Assembly (NCBI GenBank): GCA_947624535.1
Contig: CANQKU010000019.1
Span: 1 to 13,964, forward strand
DNA: 13,964 bases
DNA from: an uncultured Bacilli bacterium
GTDB taxonomy: Bacteria; Bacillota_I; Bacilli_A; RF39; UBA660
Direction of reading: 5' to 3'
The stretch's first letter is position 1. Every line of letters begins with the position of its first letter. A program made the position numbers and the translations under genes. The notes beneath the pieces were generated by a model. That model did no database searches. It was not told the origin of the DNA and worked only from the letters and a program-made list of their open reading frames with translations. Shown here piece after piece: positions 5,924 to 13,964 of the stretch.

Positions 5924-6762
5924 TTGGAAAATTTATTACAAAAACATGAAAAACTTTATAATTACGTAAAAAAAACAATTATAGAAAATAAAAAATATCA
6001 CATGCTTATCTAATTGAAGTATCTAATGACCTAGATTATATGACACCTATTAAAGAATTAGTTAAAATTATATTATCACAAAAATATGAAAATGATCCTC
6101 CTATGAAAGAAAAAATATCTAAACAAATAGACGATGGTAATTACGTAGATTTAAAAATAATTACACCTGAGGGATCATGGATAAAAAAAGAGCAATTACT
6201 TAACTTAGAAAAAGAGTTTTCCAAAAAATCATTCTTAGATAATAAGTCAATTTATATAATTGATAAAGCTGAAAATCTAAACGACTCGTCTGCTAATACG
6301 ATATTGAAATTTCTAGAAGAACCACAATCTAATATTATTGCTATTTTACTTACTAATAATCGATATCAAGTATTAGATACTATTGTATCTAGATGTCAAA
6401 TCCTTAGTCTAGGTAATTTTTCTAGTGAAGAAAAATATCAAGATGAGGCTATTTTAAAATTTATTGATGATATAAAACAAAAGAAAGATTTAATAATATA
6501 TGCTAATAAGTATCAAAATAATTTATTTGTAGATAGAGAGTTAGCTAAAACTACTTTATCATCCCTTGAAAGATATTTTTGTCACTTAATTGAAGAAAAA
6601 AATTTAGCTTTAAAAGAAGATAATCCCTTGAAAAATATGGATAATACTACTATACTACAATATATAAATGTAATTTCAAATAACAAAGAAAAATTACAAT
6701 ACAATGTAAATTTGAAATTATGGCTAACTAATTTTTTAATAAAATTAATGGAGGTGGAATAA
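5924..6762 (+). CDS. holB: DNA polymerase III subunit delta', apparent -1 frameshift in an A6 run
   Basis: Clamp-loader subunit that bridges the DnaX ring and delta. Frame one starts at TTG 5924 behind AGGTGG (5914-5919) and reads MENLLQKHEKLYNYVKKTII..., then stops at TAA 6011-6013. One more A in the run 5990-5995 would join it to the downstream frame as NKKISHAYLIEV, the expected delta' signature (compare NNKISHAYMFFG in DnaX here). The downstream frame is intact to 6762 and contains DLKIITPEGSWIKKEQL, IYIIDKAENL, ANTILKFLEEP and TIVSRCQ. The P-loop is absent and no zinc-finger cysteines are present. Joined length is about 279 residues. If the shift is not a sequencing error, ATG 6040 (240 residues) is a possible restart. 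The stop overlaps the ricT start. Confidence 0.88.
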
Positions 6763-7547
6763 TGTACGACGTTATTGCAGTTTCTTTTGACTCATCACCT
6801 AATCGATACTATTTTGCAACTAATAATTTAAAGTTAAAAAAAAGTGATAAGGTTATTGTTGAGATGGAAAATGGCTTAGAAATTGGGACTTGTAAAAGCT
6901 CAGTCTTTTCAGAAAAAAAAGAAAATTTAGTTTTCCCCTTAAAACATATCCAAAGAAAAGCAACTGAAGAAGACTTACAACAATATGAACACAATAAACT
7001 TCTTGCTAATGAAGCTTTAGGTTATGCTAAAAAACAAGCTAAATCATTAAATCTAAAAATGAATTTTATTTGTTCTACTTATACATTTGATCAAAAACAA
7101 TTATTTTTTATTTATGTAGCAGATGAGAGAATTGACTTTAGAGAATTAGCTAAAAAATTAGCTCAAAAATATAAAACTAGAATAGAATTACGCCAAGTAG
7201 GTATTCGTGATAAAGCTAAATTAGTAGGGGGTTTAGGACCTTGTGGATTATTTTTATGTTGTCATAGTTTCCTAACTGATTTTAGTAGTGTCTCTATCAA
7301 TATGGCAAAAAATCAATTTTTAGCTTTAAACCCAAATAAAATCAATGGGGTATGTGGTCGTTTATTATGTTGTCTTAACTATGAAGATGAATTATATATT
7401 GAATTAAAAGATGAATTTCCTAAAATAGGTTCAAAAGTTAAAACAAGTGAGGGTGTTGGTAAAGTTATCTCCATAAATTTATTTGATCGTACTTATAAAG
7501 TAGAACTTGATAAAAATAATATAGTAGAGGAAGCTCTTTCAAACTAA
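6762..7547 (+). CDS. ricT: RicT (YaaT), PSP1-domain regulator of RNase Y
   Basis: Member of the RicA-RicF-RicT (Y) complex that carries iron-sulfur clusters and directs RNase Y to mature operon mRNAs; in B. subtilis it is needed for competence, sporulation and biofilm formation. The 261 residues contain the PSP1 domain with the hallmark cysteine motifs GPCGLFLCC (Cys161, 166, 167) and CGRLLCCL (Cys198, 203, 204), joined by VSINMAKNQFLALNPNKING, and a C-terminal KOW-like segment (IGSKVKTSEGVGKVISI). Length is near the B. subtilis 275. It overlaps holB by one base behind GGAGGTGG and overlaps trmN6 by one base, the same holB-ricT neighbourhood as in Bacillus. The yabA gene that usually follows in Bacillus is absent. 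Confidence 0.95.
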   Translation: MYDVIAVSFDSSPNRYYFATNNLKLKKSDKVIVEMENGLEIGTCKSSVFSEKKENLVFPLKHIQRKATEEDLQQYEHNKLLANEALGYAKKQAKSLNLKMNFICSTYTFDQKQLFFIYVADERIDFRELAKKLAQKYKTRIELRQVGIRDKAKLVGGLGPCGLFLCCHSFLTDFSSVSINMAKNQFLALNPNKINGVCGRLLCCLNYEDELYIELKDEFPKIGSKVKTSEGVGKVISINLFDRTYKVELDKNNIVEEALSN

Positions 7548-8269
7548 TGATACAATTAAATGACTTATTAGGATATAAAAATAGAAAAATATACCAAGAT
7601 GATAACTATTTTAGTTTTACTTTAGATAGTATATTGTTATTAGAATTTATTAAGTTGAATGCTACTACCAAACAAATTTTAGATATAGGCAGTGGAACTG
7701 GAATTTTTCCACTAGTTTTATCGTTAAGGACAAACGCTCATATTGATGCTGTAGAAATTCAAAAAGAATTATATGAACTTCTTAAAAAAAATATAGAATA
7801 TAATAAGTTAACAAAAGAGGTAAGCATTTACTTAGATGATATTAATTCATCAACTTTATTAAATAGAAATAATTACTATGATCATATTGTTTGTAATCCA
7901 CCATACTTTAAAGAAACTATAATGAATGAAAGTGAAGAAAAAACAATAGCTAGACATGAGTTATCTTTATCTATAGAAAATGTTATAAAAATAAGTAAAA
8001 AGTTACTTAAACATAATGGCAAATTAACTATTGTTTATGATACTAAAAGATTAGAAGAAGTAATGCAACTACTTTCTAAATATAAAATGATACCAAAAAG
8101 AATTAAGTTTATTCATAGTAATTTAGAAAAAGAAGCTAGTATATTTTTATTAGAATGTAGAGCAGGAGCTAATCCAGGTTTAAAAGTAGAAGCACCATTT
8201 ATTTTATATGAAAAAGATGGTACTATGAGTTATCAATATCAAAAAATATTAGAAGAGAGGGAAAAATAG
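7547..8269 (+). CDS. trmN6: tRNA1(Val) adenine-37-N6 methyltransferase family protein
   Basis: SAM-dependent N6-adenine methyltransferase of the TrmN6/YfiC (YabB) family; E. coli TrmN6 methylates A37 of tRNA1-Val. The 240 residues show the SAM motif ILDIGSGTGIFPLVLS (44-59), the acidic ribose-binding position DAVEI (67-71) and the catalytic NPPY (117-120) typical of amino-group methylation. The N-terminal YQDDNYFSFTLDSILL matches the family start pattern. B. subtilis YabB holds the same place after yaaT-yabA. Its tRNA substrate in Bacillota has not been shown as directly as in E. coli, so the substrate here is inferred. It begins on the ricT stop (TAATG) and is followed by rsmI after one base. 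Confidence 0.88.
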   Translation: MIQLNDLLGYKNRKIYQDDNYFSFTLDSILLLEFIKLNATTKQILDIGSGTGIFPLVLSLRTNAHIDAVEIQKELYELLKKNIEYNKLTKEVSIYLDDINSSTLLNRNNYYDHIVCNPPYFKETIMNESEEKTIARHELSLSIENVIKISKKLLKHNGKLTIVYDTKRLEEVMQLLSKYKMIPKRIKFIHSNLEKEASIFLLECRAGANPGLKVEAPFILYEKDGTMSYQYQKILEEREK

Positions 8270-8270
8270 A

Positions 8271-9119
8271 ATGAGTCAAAAAAGTTATGATGGACAAGCT
8301 TGCTTATATTTAATTCCTACCCCAATTGGTAATTTAGAAGATATTACGATTAGAGCTATTAACTTATTGAAAAGTGTTGACTGTATTTTTTGTGAAGATA
8401 CTAGAGTAACAGGTAATTTACTTAAAAAATATGATATTAAAAATCAGTTAATTAGTTGTCATGAACATAATGAAGAACAAGTTAAAGAAAAAGTAATTGA
8501 AAAATTAGCAGCAGGTAAAACAATAGGGTTAGTTACTGATCAAGGCTCACCTATTATTAGTGATCCAGGTTATGTTGTTGTCTTAGAAGTAATTAGACAA
8601 GGTTATGCAGTTGTTGGTCTACCTGGAGCGACAGCTTTTGTGCCAGCTTTAATCTCATCTGGAATTAAGCCTTCACCATTTTTGTTTTATGGATTTTTAA
8701 ATGCTAAAAATAGTAAGCAACGACAAGAATTAGAAAGTCTAAAACAATATCCTTATACCATGATATTTTATGAAGCTCCCCATCGTATCCAAACTACTTT
8801 GAAAAATATTAAAGAAATATTTGGTAATCGTAAACTATCAATAGCAAGAGAACTTTCTAAATTATACGAAGAAATATTTAGAGGTAGTACTTACGAAATT
8901 AACTTAGATGATAACTCTCTTAAGGGTGAATTTGTCATAGTTGTTGAGGGTAATCAAGAAGTAGTAGACTATAGTAATATTAGTATAGAAGAACATATAA
9001 AGTTATACATGGATGATGGAATGAGTGAAAAAGATGCGATGAAACAAGTTGCTAAAGAAAGAAATATTTCTAAATCCATTGTCTATAAAGAATATAAAAT
9101 TGGAGGAAAAGATAAATGA
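8271..9119 (+). CDS. rsmI: 16S rRNA C1402 ribose 2'-O-methyltransferase
   Basis: Methylates the 2'-hydroxyl of C1402 in the 16S decoding centre, partner to RsmH, and fine-tunes initiation and decoding. The 282 residues belong to the tetrapyrrole-methylase fold: PTPIGNLEDIT (16-26), CEDTRVTGNLLKKY, LVTDQGSPIISDPGY (87-101, where LVSDAGTPLISDPG is usual), GLPGATAFVPALISSG, FYGFL and FYEAPHRI. The C-terminal MDDGMSEKDAMKQVAKERNISKS resembles the helical tail of the family. The start ATG follows AGAGAGGGA. The stop shares four bases with the pth start (ATGA), so the two are translationally coupled. The usual Bacillus insertions between these genes (yazA before, metS-ksgA region after) are missing. 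Confidence 0.96.
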   Translation: MSQKSYDGQACLYLIPTPIGNLEDITIRAINLLKSVDCIFCEDTRVTGNLLKKYDIKNQLISCHEHNEEQVKEKVIEKLAAGKTIGLVTDQGSPIISDPGYVVVLEVIRQGYAVVGLPGATAFVPALISSGIKPSPFLFYGFLNAKNSKQRQELESLKQYPYTMIFYEAPHRIQTTLKNIKEIFGNRKLSIARELSKLYEEIFRGSTYEINLDDNSLKGEFVIVVEGNQEVVDYSNISIEEHIKLYMDDGMSEKDAMKQVAKERNISKSIVYKEYKIGGKDK

Positions 9120-9682
9120 AATTAATTGTAGGTTTAGGAAATCCAGGAAAACAATATGAAAATACAAGACATAATGTTGGCTTTATGATGATTGATACAT
9201 ATATAGAAAATAAAAATCTAGGTTCATTTACACAAAAAAATAACGGACTATATTTAAAAAGTAAAATAAATAATGAAGATATTATTTTTCTAAAACCTCA
9301 ATCTTATATGAATTTATCTGGAGAAGTTGTTAAAAAATATGTTGACTATTTTAAAATAGATATAGATAATATATTAGTTATTAGTGATGACTTAGATTTA
9401 TTAATAGGAAACTTTAAATTAAAATTAAATGGTAGTAGTGGTGGCCATAATGGATTAAAAAATATTGAATGTAATTTAAAAACTAAAAATTATAAAAGAT
9501 TAAAAATAGGTATTTCTAATAACAAAAGTATTGATACAAAAGACTATGTTTTATCTAAATTTAATAAAGAAGAAATTACTATTTTAGATAATTTAAAAAG
9601 CCAAGTAATTGATATTATTGATGAATATTTATCTATGGATTTTTCACAATTGATGAATAAATACAATCGAAAAAATAGGTGA
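9116..9682 (+). CDS. pth: Peptidyl-tRNA hydrolase
   Basis: Cleaves peptidyl-tRNA that drops off ribosomes and recycles the tRNA; essential in most bacteria. All active-site positions are visible in the 188 residues: GLGNPGKQYENTRHNVGF with Asn9 and catalytic His19, YMNLSGE with Asn66, SDDLDL with Asp91, and GSSGGHNGLKN with Asn112, corresponding to E. coli Asn10, His20, Asn68, Asp93 and Asn114. GGAGG lies upstream inside the rsmI end. The stop TGA at 9680-9682 shows that TGA is a terminator in this organism. mfd follows after five bases, as pth and mfd are close neighbours in Bacillus (spoVC-fin-mfd), here without fin. Confidence 0.97.
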   Translation: MKLIVGLGNPGKQYENTRHNVGFMMIDTYIENKNLGSFTQKNNGLYLKSKINNEDIIFLKPQSYMNLSGEVVKKYVDYFKIDIDNILVISDDLDLLIGNFKLKLNGSSGGHNGLKNIECNLKTKNYKRLKIGISNNKSIDTKDYVLSKFNKEEITILDNLKSQVIDIIDEYLSMDFSQLMNKYNRKNR

Positions 9683-9687
9683 TATAT

Positions 9688-12600
9688 ATGAATATTTTTG
9701 ATCAAATCTTAGATACCAACTATCAAAAAGGCATGGGTATAACAGGAATTACCGATGAGTTTTTTTGTGCTTATGTTTCAAAATTAAGTAAGAGTCAAAA
9801 CATTTTACTTGTTGTTAATTCACTTTATGAAGCTAATAAATTATATTCTTCAATTAGAAACTACACTAATTCAGTAAATTTATTTCCCATGGATGACTTC
9901 TTAACAAGTGAAGCGATTGCTATTAGTCCTGACTTAAAAATAAATAGATTAGAAACAATTGTTGAAATGATGAAGGAAGATAAAAAAATAGTAATTACTA
10001 ATCTTATGGGATATTTGAGATTTTTACCTACTAAGAAAGCATATCAAAATTCATTTATATCTTTAAAAGTAGGTATGGAAATTTCTCCACAAAAATTAGT
10101 GGAAAAATTACTACAAAGTGGATATACTAGAGAGACTATTGTAAGTAAAACTGGAGAATTAGGAGTTCGTGGATTTATTATTGATATTTTTCCATTAGGA
10201 GAGGATAACCCTGTTCGTATTGAATTTTTTGGAGATGAAATTGACTCTATTAGATACTTTTCCACTAATAGTCAAAAATCAATTCAAAAAATATCAGAGA
10301 TTACTATTTATCCAGTTACTGAATTTATATGTGATGAAGTAGTAGATGAAACTTACTTAAATAAACAAAAATATCTAAAAAACTATGTTAAAGAAGTTAG
10401 TCATATTTCAGAATATTTTTCATCTTGTATTGTAATTTATAAAGACTATTCTATGCTTAAAGTAAGTTATCAACAAATTATGGAAGAATGTTTAACATTT
10501 CATACAACAAAAGATCAAGATTTTGATGGAATATATATGCATTCTTTAGAAGAACTTCAAGAAAAAGAATATATGTATTATTTAAGTATAAATAATATTA
10601 CCACAGACTTAAAACTTAAAAATATTAAAAATTATAATGTTCATACCATTCCTCAATTTAAAGAAAATACCCAAGATATTAATTTATTTTTAACTACCAA
10701 TTTGAAAAATAATAAAACTATAATTATTTGTTTAGCTAAAGAAAATCATAAACGAATTATAAAAATGTTAGATTGTAAAATTGTAGAGACTGATGAAGAT
10801 CATATTCAAAAAAATCAAGTTAATATTATAGATAAAGATCTATCAAAAGGTTTTGTAGTTGATGATAATATATTTATAACTGCTAATGAATTATTTATCA
10901 CACCTAAAACAAATAAGAAGTATCATACTAAATTTAAATATGCTACAAAGATTAAGAATATTGATACATTATCTATTGGAGATTATGTAGTTCACTATGC
11001 TCATGGAATAGGTATTTATAATGGTATAAAGGTATTAAATACTAGTGGAGTTACAAAAGATTATATTGAAGTTTTATATCAAGGTACTGATAAACTATAT
11101 ATTCCTGTAGAAAAAATCGAATATTTAAATAAATATGTAGGAAAAGAAGGAGTAGTGCCAACTATCCATAAGATGGGTGGAATTGAATGGAAAAAGACCA
11201 AAGCTAGAGTAACTGAAAAAGTAAGAGAAATGGCTGATAGACTACTTATGTTATATGCCTCTCGTGAAAGTAGAAAAGGTTTTGCTTTTAGTAAAGATTC
11301 TAGTCTAATGGAACAGTTTGAAAGAGATTGTCCATTTACTTTAACACCTGATCAAAAAATAGCTGTTGAACAAATAAAACAAGATATGGAGTCATCAAAA
11401 CCAATGGATAGATTATTATGTGGAGACGTAGGTTTTGGTAAAACAGAGGTTGCTTTTAGAGCAATTTTTAAAGCAGTTTTAGATTCTAAACAAGTCTTAA
11501 TGCTATGTCCAACGACAATTTTATCAAATCAACATTATCAAAATGCCTTAGAACGTTTTCAAAATTTTCCAGTTAGAATTGAATTATTTAATCGTTTCAC
11601 TTCAACAAAAGATGCCAAAAGAATAAAAGAAGGCTTATTAGATGGCTCAGTTGACTTAGTAATAGGAACTCATCGTCTTTTGAGTAAGGATATATTAGTT
11701 AAAGATTTAGGTTTATTAGTTATTGATGAAGAACAAAGATTTGGAGTAACTCATAAAGAACGTATAAAAGAATATAAAACAAATATAGATGTCTTAACCT
11801 TAACTGCAACCCCAATTCCAAGAACATTACAAATGTCAATGATAGGAATTAGAAGTCTTTCTTTAATAGAAACCCCTCCAGTAGATAGATATCCTATTCA
11901 AACCTATGTAGTAGAAGAAAATGACCAACTAATAAAAGATGCTATTTATAAAGAATTATCAAGAAATGGACAAGTTTTTATTTTATATAATAGTGTTGAA
12001 AAAATAGAGACTGAAGTAGTTCATATTGAACAATTAGTGCCTGATGCTAAGGTAGATTATGCTCATGGTCAAATGAATAAAAGTCAGTTAGAGAAGAAAA
12101 TGCTAGACTTTAATGAAAAAAAGTTTGACGTATTAGTTTGTACAACAATCATAGAAACAGGTATTGATATTCCTAATGTTAATACTTTAATTATTTTAGA
12201 TGCTGATCGTTTTGGTCTAAGTCAGTTATATCAAATTAGAGGAAGAGTAGGTAGAAGTAATCGTTTTGCCTATGCTTATTTAATGTACCAACCTAATAAA
12301 ATGCTTACTGAAACTGCTATTAAGAGATTAAATGTTATTAAAGAATTTACAGAATTAGGTAGTGGCTTTTCTATTGCTACTAGAGATTTATCAATTAGAG
12401 GAGCTGGAAATATTTTAGGTAGTGAACAAGCTGGTTTTGTTGATAGTGTAGGAATTGATTTGTATTTAAAACTATTAGATCAAGAAATAGATAGACGAAA
12501 AGGAAAAGAAGTAAAAGAAGAAGAGTTAGACAACAGCCAGTCATTACTTAATATTTCTACCCATATAGAAGATACTTATATTAATGATGAAAAACTAAAA

Positions 12601-12984
12601 ATAGAAATTCATAAAATGATAAATAAGATAGATAGTAAGAAAAAATTAAATCAAACTAAATCAGAAATAGAAGATCGTTTTGGAAAAATTAGTGATGAGT
12701 TATTAATTTATATGTATGAAGAATTATTTGAAAAACAAGTAAAACAAATAGGAATTTTAAAAGTTAGAGAAACCAAAAATTATATTGAACTAGTCTTTTC
12801 TAAAGAGACTATTCGAAAACTAGATACTGAAAAGTTATTTTATCAATCTTTTCAAATATCAAATATGTTCCGTTTTGGAAGTAAGGATGACAAAATTTCT
12901 ATTATTTTAGATACAATTCGTCTAGAAAAACACCCAGTTTATTACTTAACACAACTACTAGAATATATAATTAATAATTTATAA
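9688..12984 (+). CDS. mfd: Transcription-repair coupling factor
   Basis: DNA translocase that pushes stalled RNA polymerase off damaged template and recruits UvrA. The 1098-residue product has the full domain order: UvrB-like N-terminal part (LGVRGFIIDIFP and FFGDEIDSIR), RNA-polymerase-interacting domain with DYVVHYAHGIGIYNG from residue 432, helicase motif I GDVGFGKTE (579-587), motif II DEEQ (680-683), motif III TLTATPIPRTLQMS, motif VI QIRGRVGR (849-856), and the C-terminal TRCF domain (about 960-1098). It is a little shorter than the B. subtilis protein (about 1177). I prefer ATG 9688, with AGGTGA (9677-9682) five bases upstream, over GTG 9679, which would overlap the pth stop and lie inside that ribosome binding site. 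No clear terminator follows. Confidence 0.96.
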   Translation: MNIFDQILDTNYQKGMGITGITDEFFCAYVSKLSKSQNILLVVNSLYEANKLYSSIRNYTNSVNLFPMDDFLTSEAIAISPDLKINRLETIVEMMKEDKKIVITNLMGYLRFLPTKKAYQNSFISLKVGMEISPQKLVEKLLQSGYTRETIVSKTGELGVRGFIIDIFPLGEDNPVRIEFFGDEIDSIRYFSTNSQKSIQKISEITIYPVTEFICDEVVDETYLNKQKYLKNYVKEVSHISEYFSSCIVIYKDYSMLKVSYQQIMEECLTFHTTKDQDFDGIYMHSLEELQEKEYMYYLSINNITTDLKLKNIKNYNVHTIPQFKENTQDINLFLTTNLKNNKTIIICLAKENHKRIIKMLDCKIVETDEDHIQKNQVNIIDKDLSKGFVVDDNIFITANELFITPKTNKKYHTKFKYATKIKNIDTLSIGDYVVHYAHGIGIYNGIKVLNTSGVTKDYIEVLYQGTDKLYIPVEKIEYLNKYVGKEGVVPTIHKMGGIEWKKTKARVTEKVREMADRLLMLYASRESRKGFAFSKDSSLMEQFERDCPFTLTPDQKIAVEQIKQDMESSKPMDRLLCGDVGFGKTEVAFRAIFKAVLDSKQVLMLCPTTILSNQHYQNALERFQNFPVRIELFNRFTSTKDAKRIKEGLLDGSVDLVIGTHRLLSKDILVKDLGLLVIDEEQRFGVTHKERIKEYKTNIDVLTLTATPIPRTLQMSMIGIRSLSLIETPPVDRYPIQTYVVEENDQLIKDAIYKELSRNGQVFILYNSVEKIETEVVHIEQLVPDAKVDYAHGQMNKSQLEKKMLDFNEKKFDVLVCTTIIETGIDIPNVNTLIILDADRFGLSQLYQIRGRVGRSNRFAYAYLMYQPNKMLTETAIKRLNVIKEFTELGSGFSIATRDLSIRGAGNILGSEQAGFVDSVGIDLYLKLLDQEIDRRKGKEVKEEELDNSQSLLNISTHIEDTYINDEKLKIEIHKMINKIDSKKKLNQTKSEIEDRFGKISDELLIYMYEELFEKQVKQIGILKVRETKNYIELVFSKETIRKLDTEKLFYQSFQISNMFRFGSKDDKISIILDTIRLEKHPVYYLTQLLEYIINNL

Positions 12985-12991
12985 AAAAATA

Positions 12992-13020
12992 TTGACTAAA
13001 AAATTAAGGATTGATATTCT
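12992..13020 (+). promoter_or_regulatory. Promoter of the unrecognised downstream gene
   Basis: TTGACT (-35, 12992-12997), 17-bp spacer, and TATTCT (-10, 13015-13020) preceded by TG at 13012-13013, giving an extended -10. It begins eight bases after the mfd stop and would start RNA near 13027, ahead of the GGAGG and ATG of the next gene. Confidence 0.65.
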
Positions 13021-13049
13021 TGTATATAGTTGGATATGGAGGATGCAGT

Positions 13050-13727
13050 ATGACAGATAAAGAAATAATTGAAGAATTTAAAGGTAAGCATTTAGACTCT
13101 TATAAGAAAGCAGTCTTAGAAATTGTTAAAAATAATACTAAAAGTTTAATCGAAGAAGATTTGTTTTCTTTGATAAAAAAGCCTCCATTAGATTCTATGG
13201 ATATCATAAAGGGAAAACTCATTAATTTGGCTAAGAGTAAAAAAATTATTTTGGAAACTAATGCCGTTGATAAATTAATAGAGTCTTTTCGTAATAGTTT
13301 AAAAACTGATATTATGCAGTTAAAAAAGGTTCGTGAGGAATGTTTAATAGAAAAAATAGATGAATTTAATCCTACTAGAGAGACTGAAACTATCAAGATT
13401 ACTAATAAAGAGTTGACTACAGTTAATAAAACATTTACGAAAGAGTGTAAAAAACGCCTAACAAAGTCAATTGAACAAGTAGAAGCAACTCTTGACTCAA
13501 TTTATACACAAGATACTAAAGAAATGGATATAAAAGAAGTTAATAATCAATTTATTAAATATTTAAAAGGATCTTATCAAAAACAACTATTTGAAAATAT
13601 ATCTATGAAAATAATGATTAAAGACAGGACTTTAATAAATGGTGTAAATGAACAAGGAGAACGTTATTTATTTACCAAAGGAAATTCATATCTTTTTAAT
13701 CCAAAAGAAATACATCATACAAAATAA
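13050..13727 (+). CDS. Hypothetical protein of 225 residues, no family recognised
   Basis: I do not recognise this protein. It is hydrophilic and rich in Lys, Glu and Ile, has no signal peptide or membrane segment, and looks mostly helical with amphipathic stretches (about 1-95 and 115-180). The last 35 residues (MIKDRTLINGVNEQGERYLFTKGNSYLF) look like short beta strands. Only two cysteines are present and they are far apart, so no metal site is evident. The start ATG 13050 has GGAGG (13038-13042) seven bases upstream; an earlier in-frame TTG at 13011 lies within the -10 region and is rejected. Its own promoter and terminator suggest a single-gene unit independent of the dnaX-mfd run. Base composition resembles the neighbours, so nothing marks it as newly acquired. 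Confidence 0.85.
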   Translation: MTDKEIIEEFKGKHLDSYKKAVLEIVKNNTKSLIEEDLFSLIKKPPLDSMDIIKGKLINLAKSKKIILETNAVDKLIESFRNSLKTDIMQLKKVREECLIEKIDEFNPTRETETIKITNKELTTVNKTFTKECKKRLTKSIEQVEATLDSIYTQDTKEMDIKEVNNQFIKYLKGSYQKQLFENISMKIMIKDRTLINGVNEQGERYLFTKGNSYLFNPKEIHHTK

Positions 13728-13742
13728 ATTTTATAGATGTCA

Positions 13743-13771
13743 AAAATTCAAGGGAAACTTTGAATTTTTTT
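13743..13771 (+). terminator. Intrinsic terminator after the hypothetical gene
   Basis: Nine-pair stem AAAATTCAA (13743-13751) with TTGAATTTT (13760-13768), loop GGGAAACT, and a T run through 13771, starting 16 bases after the stop codon. The stem is AT-rich, as expected in this genome. Confidence 0.7.
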
Positions 13772-13964
13772 GTTTTGATTATTAATTACATGACTTTAAT
13801 AATAGTTTTTAGAATAATTATTTTGGACTTGCTAAAGTAGGATAACAAAAAATTAACTATTTGGAAATATTTACCAAGGGAAATTTGATGAATAAATATT
13901 ATAATAATAATATAAATAATTATGTGAATTTTGTATAAACTTTAAAAAAATAGAAATAATATTT
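13772..13964. other. AT-rich non-coding tail of the window
   Basis: No gene, RNA or clear promoter is supported here. The only open frame with an ATG and a start context is 16 codons of Asn/Tyr-rich low-complexity sequence (13888-13938). Confidence 0.6.

Noticed and set aside
5995..6000. Programmed -1 ribosomal frameshift in holB
   Set aside because: The A6 run preceded by T does not give a proper slippery heptamer in the upstream frame, and no pseudoknot is obvious; a missing A is simpler. The frameshift itself is kept as a finding.
9117..9682. Mycoplasma genetic code (TGA as Trp)
   Set aside because: rsmI and pth both end at TGA with the next gene starting at once, and Trp codons are TGG.
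9887..9900. Further Noc-type sites at about 9887 (ATTTCCCATGGATG) and 13869-13884
   Set aside because: Only half of the palindrome is present in each case.
13888..13938. Sixteen-codon frame, Asn/Tyr-rich, near the end of the window
   Set aside because: Low-complexity AT-rich sequence, too short, and only a weak purine run upstream.

Overview
The window is AT-rich DNA with every gene on the + strand. It reads as an origin-proximal chromosomal segment of a low-GC Bacillota, most likely an uncultured Bacilli-type lineage near Erysipelotrichia, RF39 or Acholeplasma-like groups. The support is the gene order gyrA / ffs-tadA-dnaX-ybaB-recR-bofA-holB-ricT-trmN6-rsmI-pth-mfd, a compressed form of the Bacillus subtilis order, plus a BofA homologue and a RicT homologue. 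TGA is used as a stop (rsmI, pth) and TGG encodes Trp, so the standard bacterial code applies and this is not a Mycoplasma with code 4. The lineage call is inference.

Layout. 1-1951: the 3' two thirds of gyrA, with a terminator hairpin built into its last codons. 1975-2408: a gene-free tandem array of 136-138 bp units in which four copies of the Noc-binding-site palindrome (ATTTCCCGGGAAAT type) alternate with three copies of the ParB site parS (TGTTTCACGTGAAACA type) at near-constant 67-69 bp spacing. This is the most remarkable feature of the window. 2463-2540: a small-type SRP RNA gene with its own promoter, followed at once by tadA. 3040-12984: a tightly packed ten-gene run (dnaX, ybaB, recR, bofA, holB, ricT, trmN6, rsmI, pth, mfd) with several 1-4 nt overlaps, probably one transcription unit starting at an extended -10 promoter before dnaX. 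Another Noc-site copy sits inside the dnaX coding sequence. holB carries an apparent one-base frameshift in a run of six A. 13050-13727: an unrecognised 225-residue gene with its own promoter and terminator. 13772-13964 holds nothing I can support.

Functions. The genes supply DNA topology (GyrA), the clamp loader (DnaX, delta'), recombination and repair (RecR, Mfd), a nucleoid-associated protein (YbaB), tRNA and rRNA maintenance (TadA, TrmN6, RsmI, Pth), RNA processing (RicT), membrane targeting (SRP RNA) and a relic or working sporulation checkpoint (BofA). The parS/Noc array adds chromosome segregation and, by inference, coordination of cell division. The ParB and Noc proteins themselves are not in this window.
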